Source: Apostichopus japonicus
Taxonomy: Eukaryota; Echinodermata; Holothuroidea; Aspidochirotida; Stichopodidae
Length of the DNA: 64,000 nt
Direction of reading: 5' to 3'
Assembly: GCF_037975245.1 (NCBI RefSeq)
Contig: NC_092576.1
Coordinates: 15,377,611 to 15,441,610 of the forward strand
Made by a program: the position numbers and the translations under genes
Part shown: positions 36,504-49,000 of the stretch, piece after piece
Layout: each line of letters starts with the position of its first letter
Position numbering within the stretch: position 1 is the first letter of the stretch
The notes under the pieces: generated by a model
The model's input: only the letters and a program-made list of their open reading frames with translations
What the model was told of the DNA's origin: nothing
Database searches by the model: none

Positions 36504-36917
36504 TATTTCACGTATTTGGTCTGTAATCGTGCCTCAAAAAGAGGTATATGCGTAAAACAGCCAATGTTCGAATTGGAATTATTTCCACTGCATTTGTTTT
36601 CACTATATCTCATTCACAGAAAATTGCAGTTTTTTAGTGCCATTTCTGTGTTTTGTTGAAAATGGAATATTGAATTATGTTGAATTTCAAATTTGCTATT
36701 TTGCAAATTCCAGTGCAATAGGAACATACAAGAGAAGTTGATTGTTTACAAATGAAGGAGACTTAACAGATTTATGGTCAATCACAATATTTTGAGGAAA
36801 AAAAAAAGTTTCAGTCCGCTCATGACCATTGTTCGATCAACCTGAATGTCTTCACAATATTTAATATGTATAAATTGTTGTTTTTTTCTATTGTGTGCCC
36901 TCTGTGTTGAATTCCAG

Positions 36918-37043
36918 AGTTGATTTTGCACCAGTGGATGAAATGCAATCAAAGAATCGTGGAATGGAACATGCTCTGAATATTCCAATGAGATGCTGAG
37001 AAGATTGGATGGAAATTATAAAAGAACACGATATTCTGCAAAG
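36918..37043 (+). other. CABIN1: CABIN1 5'UTR part of the ATG exon
   Basis: The acceptor ATTCCAG ends at 36917 after a pyrimidine-rich stretch. The exon then runs to the donor at 37047. An in-frame TGA at 36939-36941 separates it from upstream sequence. A second in-frame ATG at 36993 would add 17 residues beginning MLRRLDG before the start I prefer. Confidence 0.5.
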
Positions 37044-37046
37044 ATG
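37044..37046 (+). CDS. CABIN1: CABIN1 coding exon 1 (ATG only)
   Basis: The initiator ATG is the last triplet before the donor GTAAGA at 37047, so the start codon is separated from all other codons by a phase-0 intron. I chose this start because the protein then begins M-I-G-I-S-A-L, which aligns with the M-I-R-I-A-A-L start remembered for vertebrate cabin-1. Confidence 0.7.
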
Positions 37047-40000
37047 GTAAGACTATGAAAAAGTTCACCAAGTTGTCATAGTTTTTTTGGAGCAGTTTTA
37101 TCGTTTAAAAGCATCCTATTGGATTTATTATCAATCATTGTAAATTAATGTTATGACGTTCACGTACTGAACTTTGTTAATTTGTAGATATAGCTGACAA
37201 GATACAAATTGAGGACTCCACTGTAACGCACTTAGTAAAATATACTTTCGTTTGCTGATACTAGATTCTAATTACAAGTCCCATAGCATTTAGTTACGGT
37301 AAGGGTAACCAAACTGCCAGCATTGGGAAGGATAGTCTGGCAATCCAGTGCACTGTCCTCTATCCAGCATGAACTCTCCTAAGATGCACATTTACACAAT
37401 TTCGGAAAAGAGGCTCTGAAGAGCTACATGTATTTTAAACTGTACAGTAACAGTATGTGTACTGTACTTGCCTTTGTATAATTATATGAATGTTCATGAA
37501 CCGATACACTTTTGATCTCTGTCCAAATAAGTGAAGTGTCATTATATAGTCAATATGATTGTTTCTTGCCTCATATTTAATGTACATTTATCAGTATTTA
37601 CAGTCAAATAACAGGGAATACTTGATCTGGTATTGCATCACAAAATACTGTGCTAACTTGTCAAGTTACTATACTTGTAAACTGTGCAAAGATGCATAGT
37701 AGTTTTGTAGACAGGAATCGTAGTATATTACGAGAGAAAACGGTCAGAACCATCCTAATCGCTGCTACACAATATTTACACACTTAAATGGTGCCCTGCA
37801 TAATGGTGCCCTGGGCGTGACTTGGCTCTTGATGCCTCTGGATGTGTACGTCCTCCATGTCACATGTGTCAGTGGCTACCCAATCAACAGTTAGATAAGA
37901 AATAAAGAAGATAACATCCAATTTTTTCTTATTGATATCACTTATTTGTAAGTTGCTTACATAAAATTAAATAGTGACTCAAGCACATGTGGAATTTCTA
38001 AATGTTGAAAAAAGTGCATGTGTATGATGTCTTTCAAATCAAAGCAACTTTAACTTTAATGTTTAAGTATATAGGAAACCAGTTTATCCATTTCTGCATG
38101 CCTGGATAGTCAAGCTCCTCGTGTAATCATTCTGTGTAATTTGACTTCTTCAGATCGGAATATCAGCGTTGACAGAGTTCAGCAGCGATGAGAGTGAAGA
38201 TGAGCCTCTAGCCGAAGCAACAAAAGAAGCCAAGGTAAAGATAAGATATTCAATCTGGTATTTCTGTGCTTTAAAAAAATAGAGACATATTGCAGCTATT
38301 AACCTGTACAGAGATTGTGAGGTTAAGGTTGCCATATTATGTATGAAAAAGGAGGACAAACCTGTGGGGTGATGGGGGGATGGGGTGGGGGAGGGGGGAT
38401 GTGGGGACGGAGGAGGTCTGATTTGAGTGATGGTTCCCCTCCTTTTTGTAGAGGAAAAAATGATTTTGAAGGTTATCACTATATTTATGGTATCAAAATG
38501 TGGAACTACCTAAAACATATGGAAATTTTTAAAATTTTGCAAATCCACTCGAACACTCAGGTAAGGTTGAAGACAAAAAGAACAAGAAGAAGTTTTTGTC
38601 TTGTTCGTACATTTACCTGTTCCTCACCAGCCCACCTGTGCAGGTCTTTGCTATCACGGCATAGATACTGTAGAAAGTGGGCTATACAATACCTAATTTC
38701 CATCTACCTATCTAAATTGTTTTTTTGTTTCTTTATACTCATCATCTGTAGGAATCAGAGGCCTTTGCATTATACAACAAAGCATTACTGGAACAACGGA
38801 GTAACAACCAGGACGATGCAGAAGCATTGTATCACAGCCTCTTGCAATCAAGGTTCCTGGAAGAGGTAAACCACTCCTCTTATGTCCCCATTCTAATCAT
38901 TATCCAGGAAATAATTTTTTGATCCAGTATCGCATCACACAAATGCTATGCAAAATGGTCAAATTGCAATACAAGTCCATGGATGTATTGTATATAGCAG
39001 TTTCTGTACAGGGGAACCATAAAATTGTATATGGGACAAAGTTGAGGGCCTTCAAATCTGTTACACAAAATCTTAATGCTAAACTATTTCCTGTTACCAG
39101 CTACCCCTTCTCCTTTAATAGTCCCAGCATTGGGAGGTGGGTGGTGGGGGAAATGGTGTTTTACCTACTGGAGTTATAATTTACATGCAATTGGATGGTA
39201 GTCTGTCCATTCATATCTCTCTTACGGTCAACATTTGTTTTCTCCTTTCCATGAGATAGTTATGTCACACTTAATAACTGTTATTTCCTTATTATATCCA
39301 TCCAGTGAGACATTTACTTTATAGGTGTTTAACAGTATGTCAGTTGAACCATCATCTTATATCAATATGTCTGAATGGAATTATGTACAGAGATAAAGGG
39401 CCAATGACATTACAATCCAAACAGGATTGAGTACTATTAGGATTGATACTGGATATTCAGGTTTTTTGAAGTCATTTCTGAACAGTTTCTTTTCATTTCA
39501 TTTGAATGGAAGTAATCACATACTTTTCACCATGCTCAAATGGTTTCCTACTTTTCAAATTCAGAATGGATTGGAGTGAATGATTGATAAAAAAAGAAAT
39601 AAAGAAAAGAAAAAGATATAAAAAATGATGTGAACCAGGAATTAATGTCTCTTGTAGAAATATTAGATTTGTCTTTTTTAAATCCTGACAAGTAATACCT
39701 TGGAGAAAGAGAGAGTAGCATTATAAATCTCTTTTCATGGTTCAGGTGGAAGTCCCCGATGAGGGGAGCCCATTGGTCGACCCTGCGGCCATGTTGAAAT
39801 ATTCCGCCTACAAGAATCTGGGTAATCTAGCCTTACTGAGAGGTGACCAGAAACAGGCTGTAGAGTACCTGCTAGAGGCTGTCTGCTTAGACTCGACCGA
39901 TGTCAGCGTGTGGTATCGGATAGGACAGGTGGCGGTCGAACTGGTCCATCTACCCCTGGCCCATTTCAGCTTCAGGGAAGGACTCCGTTGCAACCCCAAC

Positions 40001-43000
40001 CACTGGCCGTCCTTGACCAGCATCATCACTGTACTCTATGCCATCAGTGATTACTCAAGTAAGTTAGGTGTAAGAGTGGTGTAGGAGTGTCATGGCATAG
40101 TGAAGTAGTGGTGTAGGAGTGGAATGGAATAGTGAAGTAGTGGTGTAGGAGTGGCATGGCATAGTGAAGTAGTGGTGTAGGAGTGGCATGGCATAGTGAA
40201 GTAGTGTTGTAGGAGTGGAATGGAATAGTGAAGTAGTGGTGTAGGAGTGGCATGGCATAGTGAAGTAGTGGTGTAGGAGTGGCATGGCATAGTGAAGTAG
40301 TGGTGTAGGAGTGGCATGGCATAGTGAAGTAGTGGTGTAGGAGTGGCATGGCATAGTGAAGTAGTGGTGTAGGAGTGGCATGGCATAGTGAAGTAGTGGT
40401 GTAGGAGTGGCATGGCATAGTGAAGTAGTGGTGTAGGAGTGGCATGGCATAGTGAAGTAGTGGTGTAGGAGTGGCATGGCATAGTGAAGTAGTGGTGTAG
40501 GAGTGGCATGGCATAGTGAAGTAGTGGTGTAGGAGTGGCATGGCATAGTGAAGTAGTGGTGTAGGAGTGGCATGGCATAGTGAAGTAGTGGTGTAGGAGT
40601 GGCATGGCATAGTGAAGTAGTGGTGTAGGAGCAGTGGCGCTGCTAGGGTTATTGTTCAGGGGGGCAAGAATGATCTGTAGGGGCGCTTTCGACACTATCT
40701 AAGTGGAGCGCCACCACAGGTTGGCGCGGAGCATACAGCATTTTGAGTAAAGATACTCCCTAGATAGCCGGAAATGACCCTTTCCGGGCCTTGCTAATTT
40801 GCAGATAAACTAAGAATAAAAAGGTGGCATCGCCATTTGTGACAACTCGGAAGTTTATAAGGGTGTTGAAAGTACATGCGCTTCATCACAATCCCTGTGG
40901 TATCTTTGTTGTATTACTATTCCAACCACTGCGCGTGGCGTATCGTATCGTCTAAAATTAGATTGAAAACCCTGTACAGTTCTTGGAAATAGTTTCGTAC
41001 AACGGAAGTGCTGATAAGTGATGAAGTGGTGTAGGCATGGGATGGAATAGTGAAGTAGTTGTGTAGGAGTGGAATAGTGAAGCAGTGGTGTAGACAGTCT
41101 CCTAGGGAAAGAGTAATGGTATAGGAGTTGTCTTGAAGCAGTTAACTAGTGGTGTTGGAGTGGTGTGGGATTAGTAAACTATTGGTGCAAGAGTGGGTCT
41201 TGGAGAATGAAAATAGTTGGTTAGGAGAATGGTCAAGGAGCAGTGAATTAATCATGGATGTGTATGTCACTCTGATAGTTAGGTTCCTTATTTTATTTTA
41301 CAGTTTTGAAAAAAAAAATTCTTTCTTCCTTTTGCAGGTTGCTTGTCATTTGTTGCAAAAATCTTGGAGAAAGATTCAAAGCATGTGAAAGGTAATTATT
41401 GAATTCCAGTCATAGAGAATTGAAAAGAAGAATTGATTTCAAGCTGTGATTAAAAGAAACAATTTAGGGGTTAACAGTTTAGAAATGGGTAATTTTTGCT
41501 GTCATAGACGAATTTCAGTAGTTTGTCTTGGCAAGAGGAGGCTGGTGGAAAGATGTAATGGATTTGGAGGAGGTGTGTGTGGGGGGTGGGGGAGGGGTGG
41601 GGGGTAGACACATGACTGCAAACACCTTTAATAGACACCAATGAACTGCACTTGTAAGGCACACACTTCCTGTCTTCGCTATTCTTCAGTTTTGAGTTCA
41701 ATATCTTTGTAAATCTGATGAATCATTCGATTTTTTGCAGCTCATGCATTCAGGACACAGATCCTCAAGGAAGATGCTTACTCCAGGAAACACGCAGATG
41801 TCATCTTCAAAAAGTGGTAAGATTGAAGCCATTTTCCACATTATTATAATTGAATAATTTGAAATAATTGAATAATTTGAATATTTGAATAATTTGAATA
41901 AATTTGCATAATTTGAATATAATTGAATAATTTGAAGATGCAGATGTCATCTTCCAAAAATGGTAAGATTGAAGCAATTTTCCACATTATTATAATTGAA
42001 TAATTTGAAATAATTGAATAATTTTGAATAATTTAAAATTTTGAATAATTTGAATAAATTTGAATAAATTTGTATAATTTGAATATAATTGAATGATTGG
42101 AAAAATCAATAATTTGTAACATTTTGAAACAATTTTACAACTGTTTTGTCTATCACAAAACAAAGAGAAAAAAAAATTGATTGAGGCAATTTTCCCATCA
42201 TTTTCTGGAATAAATAAAATTTGATTATTTGTTACATTTTGAAACCCTTTGTCACATAAATCTTCTGATAACGACAACAAATCTATATTTATTTTAAATT
42301 TTTGGTTACTTAGAGACGTTTGAACCTTTCAAATATGAAGGTACGAATGAGTGAACATTATTTAAAGTCATTGATTTATTTATAATATGCGTGAAAGTGA
42401 AATCTTTTAACAGGGATGTAAGTCTTCCGTATTTTTACGGAAATCCGTTTTTTTTTCAGGGATGTAAGTCTTCCGTATTTTTACGGAAATCCGTTTTTTT
42501 TTAATTCCAATAAAGTTCCACAAAATTGTTCGAATATCAAAGACACAACACGGCAAAAATGCCTGGCCCGTTGCAGCAAGCTAACTTCAACTTTCACTCA
42601 TCGATCAATCAAAATACCATTCCTGTTTCGCATCATCGCATTGCACTGTACAACATTGTGCCATGTGAATATCGTTGCGTACGTGCGAACTTCAAATCGC
42701 CATAGCTCATTTCTGTCGTTGAAAAACCTTGCCTAATTCACGTTGATTGGACTGCTAATTAATATCTTCGTAACTGCTGGTGCTCGACATAACTTTCGGA
42801 ATTAACGCTTGTGATATTTGTGAGCGGCGGAAATCTACGGGATACGCATATGAAAGTCGATATTTGTGATCGCATTCGAATGTGAGACTGTTTTTTATTC
42901 CGTTGTTCGCTGCGACGTATTCGTAACTTTGAGCTAGCCTAACATACGATAGTGTGTAAGTAGTAAGAACTAGGGGTAAGATGTGTTAGCGCTAATACTT

Positions 43001-46000
43001 CTGAGCTAGCCTAACATAACGATAGTGTGTAAGTAGTCAGAGCTAGGAGTAGGATGTGTTAGGACGGCATTCACCCGGGGTCTCCGAATAGTTTTCCGGT
43101 TTTTTTTTTTGGCTGCACTTACATCCCTGCTTTTAAAGCACAATAGACAGTCCCAAATATATCAAACAAAAATGTGGGGCAATTTCCCTCAACTTGTGAA
43201 CACTATTATCGATTAATGTATCCCACCTTTTACGAGAACCTTTTTACAGTTATTTTATGATAGTCACTGTTCGTCAATGTTTTATATGCTTTAATTTGTT
43301 CATTCAAAGTGTTTTACTTCGAACTCATTCTTTCCACAACATTTCTGCAAGATGGCTTGTATAATTTTTTTCCAATATTTTTGCTTCGTTGTTTTAGTTC
43401 GGACAGCGTTCATCACTATCGAGCAAAGAAAGAGGACGTTTCAAAGGTATCGAAGAAAATCATTCTCTTTCATTAAAAAAAACGAAACTAAGATTTTTGT
43501 TTTAAAATTGTTTTGAAGAGAAAATCTACCAATAACCAAAATTGTTGTTATCGTAATCAACTTAATAACACAATAACAGTTTAATACTGTCACGATATAG
43601 TTTATTTAACAGAATAATTTTCCTTGTGTGTATTTATTTCCCTTCTAAATGATAGAAGCGCACAAGAATTATTTAAATGATTTAGGTTGTGTTTGGTATT
43701 GAAAGTTTGGAAGAGAACCTGGGGCAAGTGCAAGCTAAATCCAGATAAATGAAACTCGTGCCATCTCTATCAGGCATGAGCTTTTTCCGCGAATTCGTGG
43801 AATATCTGTGATTTCTTTTCTACCTCTGAGATTTACACCTCTCAATTTCTGTGAATTTCTAACAACAGCGTTGTATTATTTGATCCGTCGTTCGTATGTT
43901 TTTCATTACCTATAGATATCCAACCTGCAGGGGGGGACAAAAACTATTATCCTAACACACTGTAGCATACGCAAACTGGAGCCTATACCGCAATTTTTGC
44001 AAAGTTCCATGATTTTTTTTTACCCCAGGCTCATCCCTGCTCTATTTATGCAGATGGTTTTTGTTTATTTTATTTTGTCATTTTTTAGCGTGGGGGGGGA
44101 GGTGAATTATAGATTTATTCAAATTGCTGAGGAGTGAATCATGCCATTCAACATCTCACTTTATTCTGCTGCAAATGATAAAAATTAATCTTGTTAAAAC
44201 AGAGGAAAGGACAGAAATATTTGGTCTTGTACATACAATGTTAACATTGACTGCCTAAATATTCTCCAAAAGAGGGCTATACGTCACATTGCTAATGCCC
44301 CACCACTTGAACACACTAGTGGAATATTTAAGTCCCTTAATTTATTAAAACTTGTTGATATTATAACAGTCAAGGTGTGCTACTTTTGCTTACCTGTACA
44401 AAGCATGGAAGGGAAAACTGCCAGTCACTTTTAATGACTTTATATGTAGTAACAGAGTCTTACATAACCATCACACAAGACAAGCCGACAATGCTCATTG
44501 CAATTTTTACCATAGTAACATAGGGAAATTCGGTCTTCGTAATAGAGCAATACAAATTTGGAGTGATCTATCTAAAAAGTTGAAGTCTATATACCTTCAA
44601 AACCCACATTCACCAGACATTTGAAAAAAAGGAATTTATTAACTCGTACTAGTATTATTAAATCTATTCACGTATCCATCTCAGCATCATTAGGATATTA
44701 TTACTGTATATTTAATCCTTATTTATATACTGTATTATTTATATTTGTACATTTTCCTTTTCTTCCAGGGAGTCTCCTACTTTGTTAAGTCTTTTTAAGA
44801 CTTTTTAGGAGACTTCCTTTCCCATTGTATACAATTGGCGATAAAACAAATGAATGAATTTTAAGAGTCGCAATGTGAACATATCACATCGAACAGTGTT
44901 GTCATATCACAATTGTACAATGTTGTAATTCTGCATAGACTTACTTTGGTCCATCGTGTTTGCTTCTCATTTTCCTTCACCGGCAGTTCGTTGACGAGGC
45001 GGTTAAGCTGAGAGATGAACGGAGGAGATTAGCAGAAGTGCCGCCTCTACCAGTCTTGAAGTTTCAAAGTTCTTTCAAGGACTTCAGGTTCGTAAAGTTT
45101 TATACCTCTAACTTAGAAATTAAATAGAATATGTGGAGTAGTATATTGTGTTGGGGGCAACTTTACTTTATCAGAAACATCGACATGAATTACGGTTTCA
45201 TGGGTGGAGTGCAACGGTTATTATTTCAGAAGGTATGAGTTTTAATTTTCTATGGAAGAACACTTATAAATGCACAGTTACAACTTGTAATACTTGCAAA
45301 TGTGTACTAAATATATCTATTTTATTCTGTAAAATACTCAGTTTTCTGTGTGATATTATCTTTTCTCTGCAAATTTAATCTTTATAGATGGAAACATCTG
45401 GGAGATCAACTGATTCAGTTGTACGACTATGTCGACAGCGCTGAACCTCCGATAGTAAGTTATCTCTTTGAACTTCATGGACAGGTGTGAGCCTCTCTTA
45501 GTGGGTTATATACATGTGTTAGAACTACATTGGCAGGCATGAGCTTCCATTACATAGTGAGGTACATGTTTGAACTACAGTGATATCTTTGAACTACAGT
45601 GGGAGCTACTATAGTGGGTTATATATGATAGAACTACATTGACAAGCATGAGCTTCCATTACATAGTGAGGTATATGTTTGACCTACAGTGATATATTTG
45701 AACTACAGTGGGAACCTCCATAAGTGGGTTATATATGTTAGAACTACATTGACAGGCATGAGCTTCCATTACATAGTGAGTTATATGTTTGAACTACAAT
45801 GATAGGTTTGAACTACAGTGGGGGCCTCCATTAGTAAGTTATATATGTTAGAACTACATTGACAGGCATGAGCTTCCATTACATAGTGAGGTATATGTTT
45901 GAACTACAGTGATTTGTTTGAACTACAGTGGGAGCCTCCATTAGTGGGTTATATATGTTAGAACTACATTGACAGGCATTAGCTTTCCTATAAATCATGC

Positions 46001-49000
46001 GTTATATGTACAAACTAAAGTGGGAGCCACCATTAGTGGGTAGGGTAAAAAGGTTAGTGCTTGTTGAAATTTGAGCATTAGTGACCATTATTTGATTTTC
46101 TAGCATATTGGGGGAAGGGGAGGGGGGGGGCGTGGGCAACGTTTGTTGACATTTTAAGGGTGTAATTTTACTGCAGTAGTACACAACAAAATGTTGAAAT
46201 TTCAGATATGGGTACAAACACTGATAGCAGATTAAAATAATCTCTGATAATGAATGACCAACCTGTCTTTGTTTTATTTGCTCTGTTTCCTGACATTGTT
46301 ATTTTATTTTTTCATCTTGTTTTTTTGTTTATTTTTATAGTCATTTGGGTGCCGAGTTGACCTTTCACCCTGCTGGCTAAAGGAAAAAGGTGAGACATTC
46401 AGATACAGCTTGTGGTAGTAAATATCTCTTGAAAATATTAAAAAATAAAGTGCTACAAAAAGCGGAAATCATATTGATTGAGATATGTATGGCATTTGCA
46501 GAAGTGATATTATTTGCTATGAGAAAGTGTGAGTGATGTGTTTAGAGTTCTAGGGAAGTGTGTACGATGGTAGATGGAAGGACTTCCTCATGTGACTGCC
46601 TGCAGTGACTCATGTGACTGCCTGCAGTGACTCATGTGACTGCCTGCAGTGACTCATGTGACTTGTGTGACTGTGTGCTGTAATGGTTTCACCCAATCTA
46701 TAAGTGTACTGCCCCCAGAACCCCAGAAATCAGCTGCAGCTCTTAACCTTTACCCAAAGTTCTTATTGTACAAGCATGCCCCCAGAATCTGCTATGAGTC
46801 GATAGGGAGGGTACTGAAGAGTGGGGTCAGCTGTTGGGGGGGGGGAGGAGTTGGGACAAACTTCAAAGGGGGCAGTAGGACGTGTGATTGGGGGAGGTGA
46901 GCCATAGAATAAGCTGAAACCTTCACACAAAGTGAATCATCTGTTCTTCCTGGTCCTTAATTTCCAGTACTTGAATGATTTTGTCAATACCGCACTTTTT
47001 TTAAAAAATTACAGTTATAAAGCTACTAACAGTTATCTCCCCGAGTCAACACACGACAGGACATCCAGTCATTGCACTCTCAATGAGGAAGAGAAAGTTT
47101 GTGCATAAACTGTGCCTGCCTGTGCCTTTCAGTTACTGCAAATTTATGTTTCAGTTTTAGTTTTATTTTCCACTTTATGTTAAAAAAATAGGAAAGAATA
47201 GGAAAGAAGGAAGAAAGGGGGAAAACATAATTCTGTGAAAGAAAATTTAACCAAAGAAAACAACGCTGGCTGGACTAAATCTTGTAGGCTTAAATGATTA
47301 ACTTTTTTCTTCTGAGAAAGCGATATGTGTTTTTTCAAGCAAAACAAAAGAAATTGTTAACTGAAGAAATATCGATAATAGCCACCACCAAGCCTAGAAT
47401 TTCACAATGTTATTAAAACTTACTAAAAAAAAAATTCCTAAAAGAAAATGTCCATGCATTAAAAGAAAAATTGCTGACTACAATAAAATTCGCATTTGCA
47501 TGGAATGCTACCATAACTTTGTAAAAACCACTCATTCTACCTAAATTTGAGTGAATACTAAAGCGACATTAATTTTTTTGCACTGGTTGAAAGAAACGTC
47601 AATTCATTCGTTTTCATTTTTTTTACCGACAGATAGTAAAATCTACTGGCTTTTAGCCAGAACATTACCCCGATTTTTTGAGGTCTGACAATAATGTAAT
47701 AAAATATATCTGTTAACCAGGTCAATATTATTGCAAGGGAATACGAATGAGACAGAAATAGATGGAGAAATTTGAACTCGGACTGTTTAGTTTTGTTGTT
47801 TACAAAGAGCAAACTTTGATTGTCATTCTAGACGAATCCTTCTCAGACGAAAGCGTCCTTGTCTCGATTTCAGGCATCAGGTTTCAGATCTAAGAAAATA
47901 TTCGTCATCTGTTGTTTGATGAAAGTTTCATAAAATGGTTCACATTATGAAAGTTAATGTTGACTTTTACTATAACATGGAATTCGTAACTTGACCTTGC
48001 AAAAATAAATAAGATATATATGTATTTGAAATTGTAGTGAGTTGGAAAATCCAGAACAGTGAAAAAAACTTCCTGCCCTCGACCGGGATTCGACCCCGGG
48101 CTTCCGGCTTTCTATTAATTGGAACTTTTTTTTCTTTTTTTTTTGGATTGGGAAAAACACACAATCAAGCAATTTAAAGTCACAAATGAGATTGTGAAGA
48201 CAAGCAGTACAAAAATTTGGAAGCTTTAGAAGAGAGAAGGGAGCTACTTAAAAAAAAATAATGGGAGGTTGCTCAGACCTGGCAAACCCACCCTGCTGGG
48301 ATGTACCCATATGCTAAGGAGGGGGGGGGGGTGGGGTGGGGAAAGAAAAAGAGAAGAAAAAGTAAGAGTATCCAGCCCTTTTGTTGCTGGCGTTCCTAAT
48401 ATATCCATTTCTTTGCCTGGGGTAGCCGGTCAGAAACCACAGTACCTTGCATACCATGTAACCAGGGATCACAACCCAGTCTCATTCAATACTACCCCGA
48501 TAGTGGCAGGGAAGGGAATTCTTTGAGAAATATGGTATGCAAGGTACTCTTGCTTCTGAATGGCACCCCCAGCAAAGAAAGGGGCTAATATATTGTAGAG
48601 AACTGGGCTTATAAGTCAGAGGTCACTGCTTCCAATTCCTGTTCTATCCATAAATTTCTCTGTTTTTTTCCCTGGAAAATAATATGAGCACAAAAAATTT
48701 GTTGATCTTTGTCTTGAGATGTAACCTGACTCTTTTCTAGATTTCAGATATATGCTGTAATAATAAAGTAAACAACGAGATCAATATTTTTAGGCTCATA
48801 ACGGTATTTGTTGTTTGTTGAATAAGAGACATTACGTGGTTGAAAGTAACAGTCAGCATTAAATCAAACTTAAAATCAAAATCAAATAAAACTGTTAGCA
48901 AACTGCTTATCCACTAGAGAGTCTGTGTAAGAGAATATGTAAAAGTAAGTGTGGCCTGACGTTTCGATCCTAGCAGGATCTTCTTCAGAGGCTAAATGAC

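Noticed and set aside
38339-38869. 176-codon plus-strand frame overlapping exon 3
   Set aside because: Out of frame with the conserved CABIN1 exon 3 peptide and starts in a G-rich intron run; a shadow frame.
40071-40631. Regular 32-bp periodicity reminiscent of a CRISPR array
   Set aside because: The whole unit is repeated with no variable spacers, in a eukaryotic intron; it is a minisatellite.
40044-40695. Three overlapping minus-strand open frames of 169-201 codons rich in His/Thr/Leu/Tyr
   Set aside because: All are read-throughs of the 32-bp minisatellite, whose unit happens to lack stops in every reverse frame; they lie in CABIN1 intron 4.
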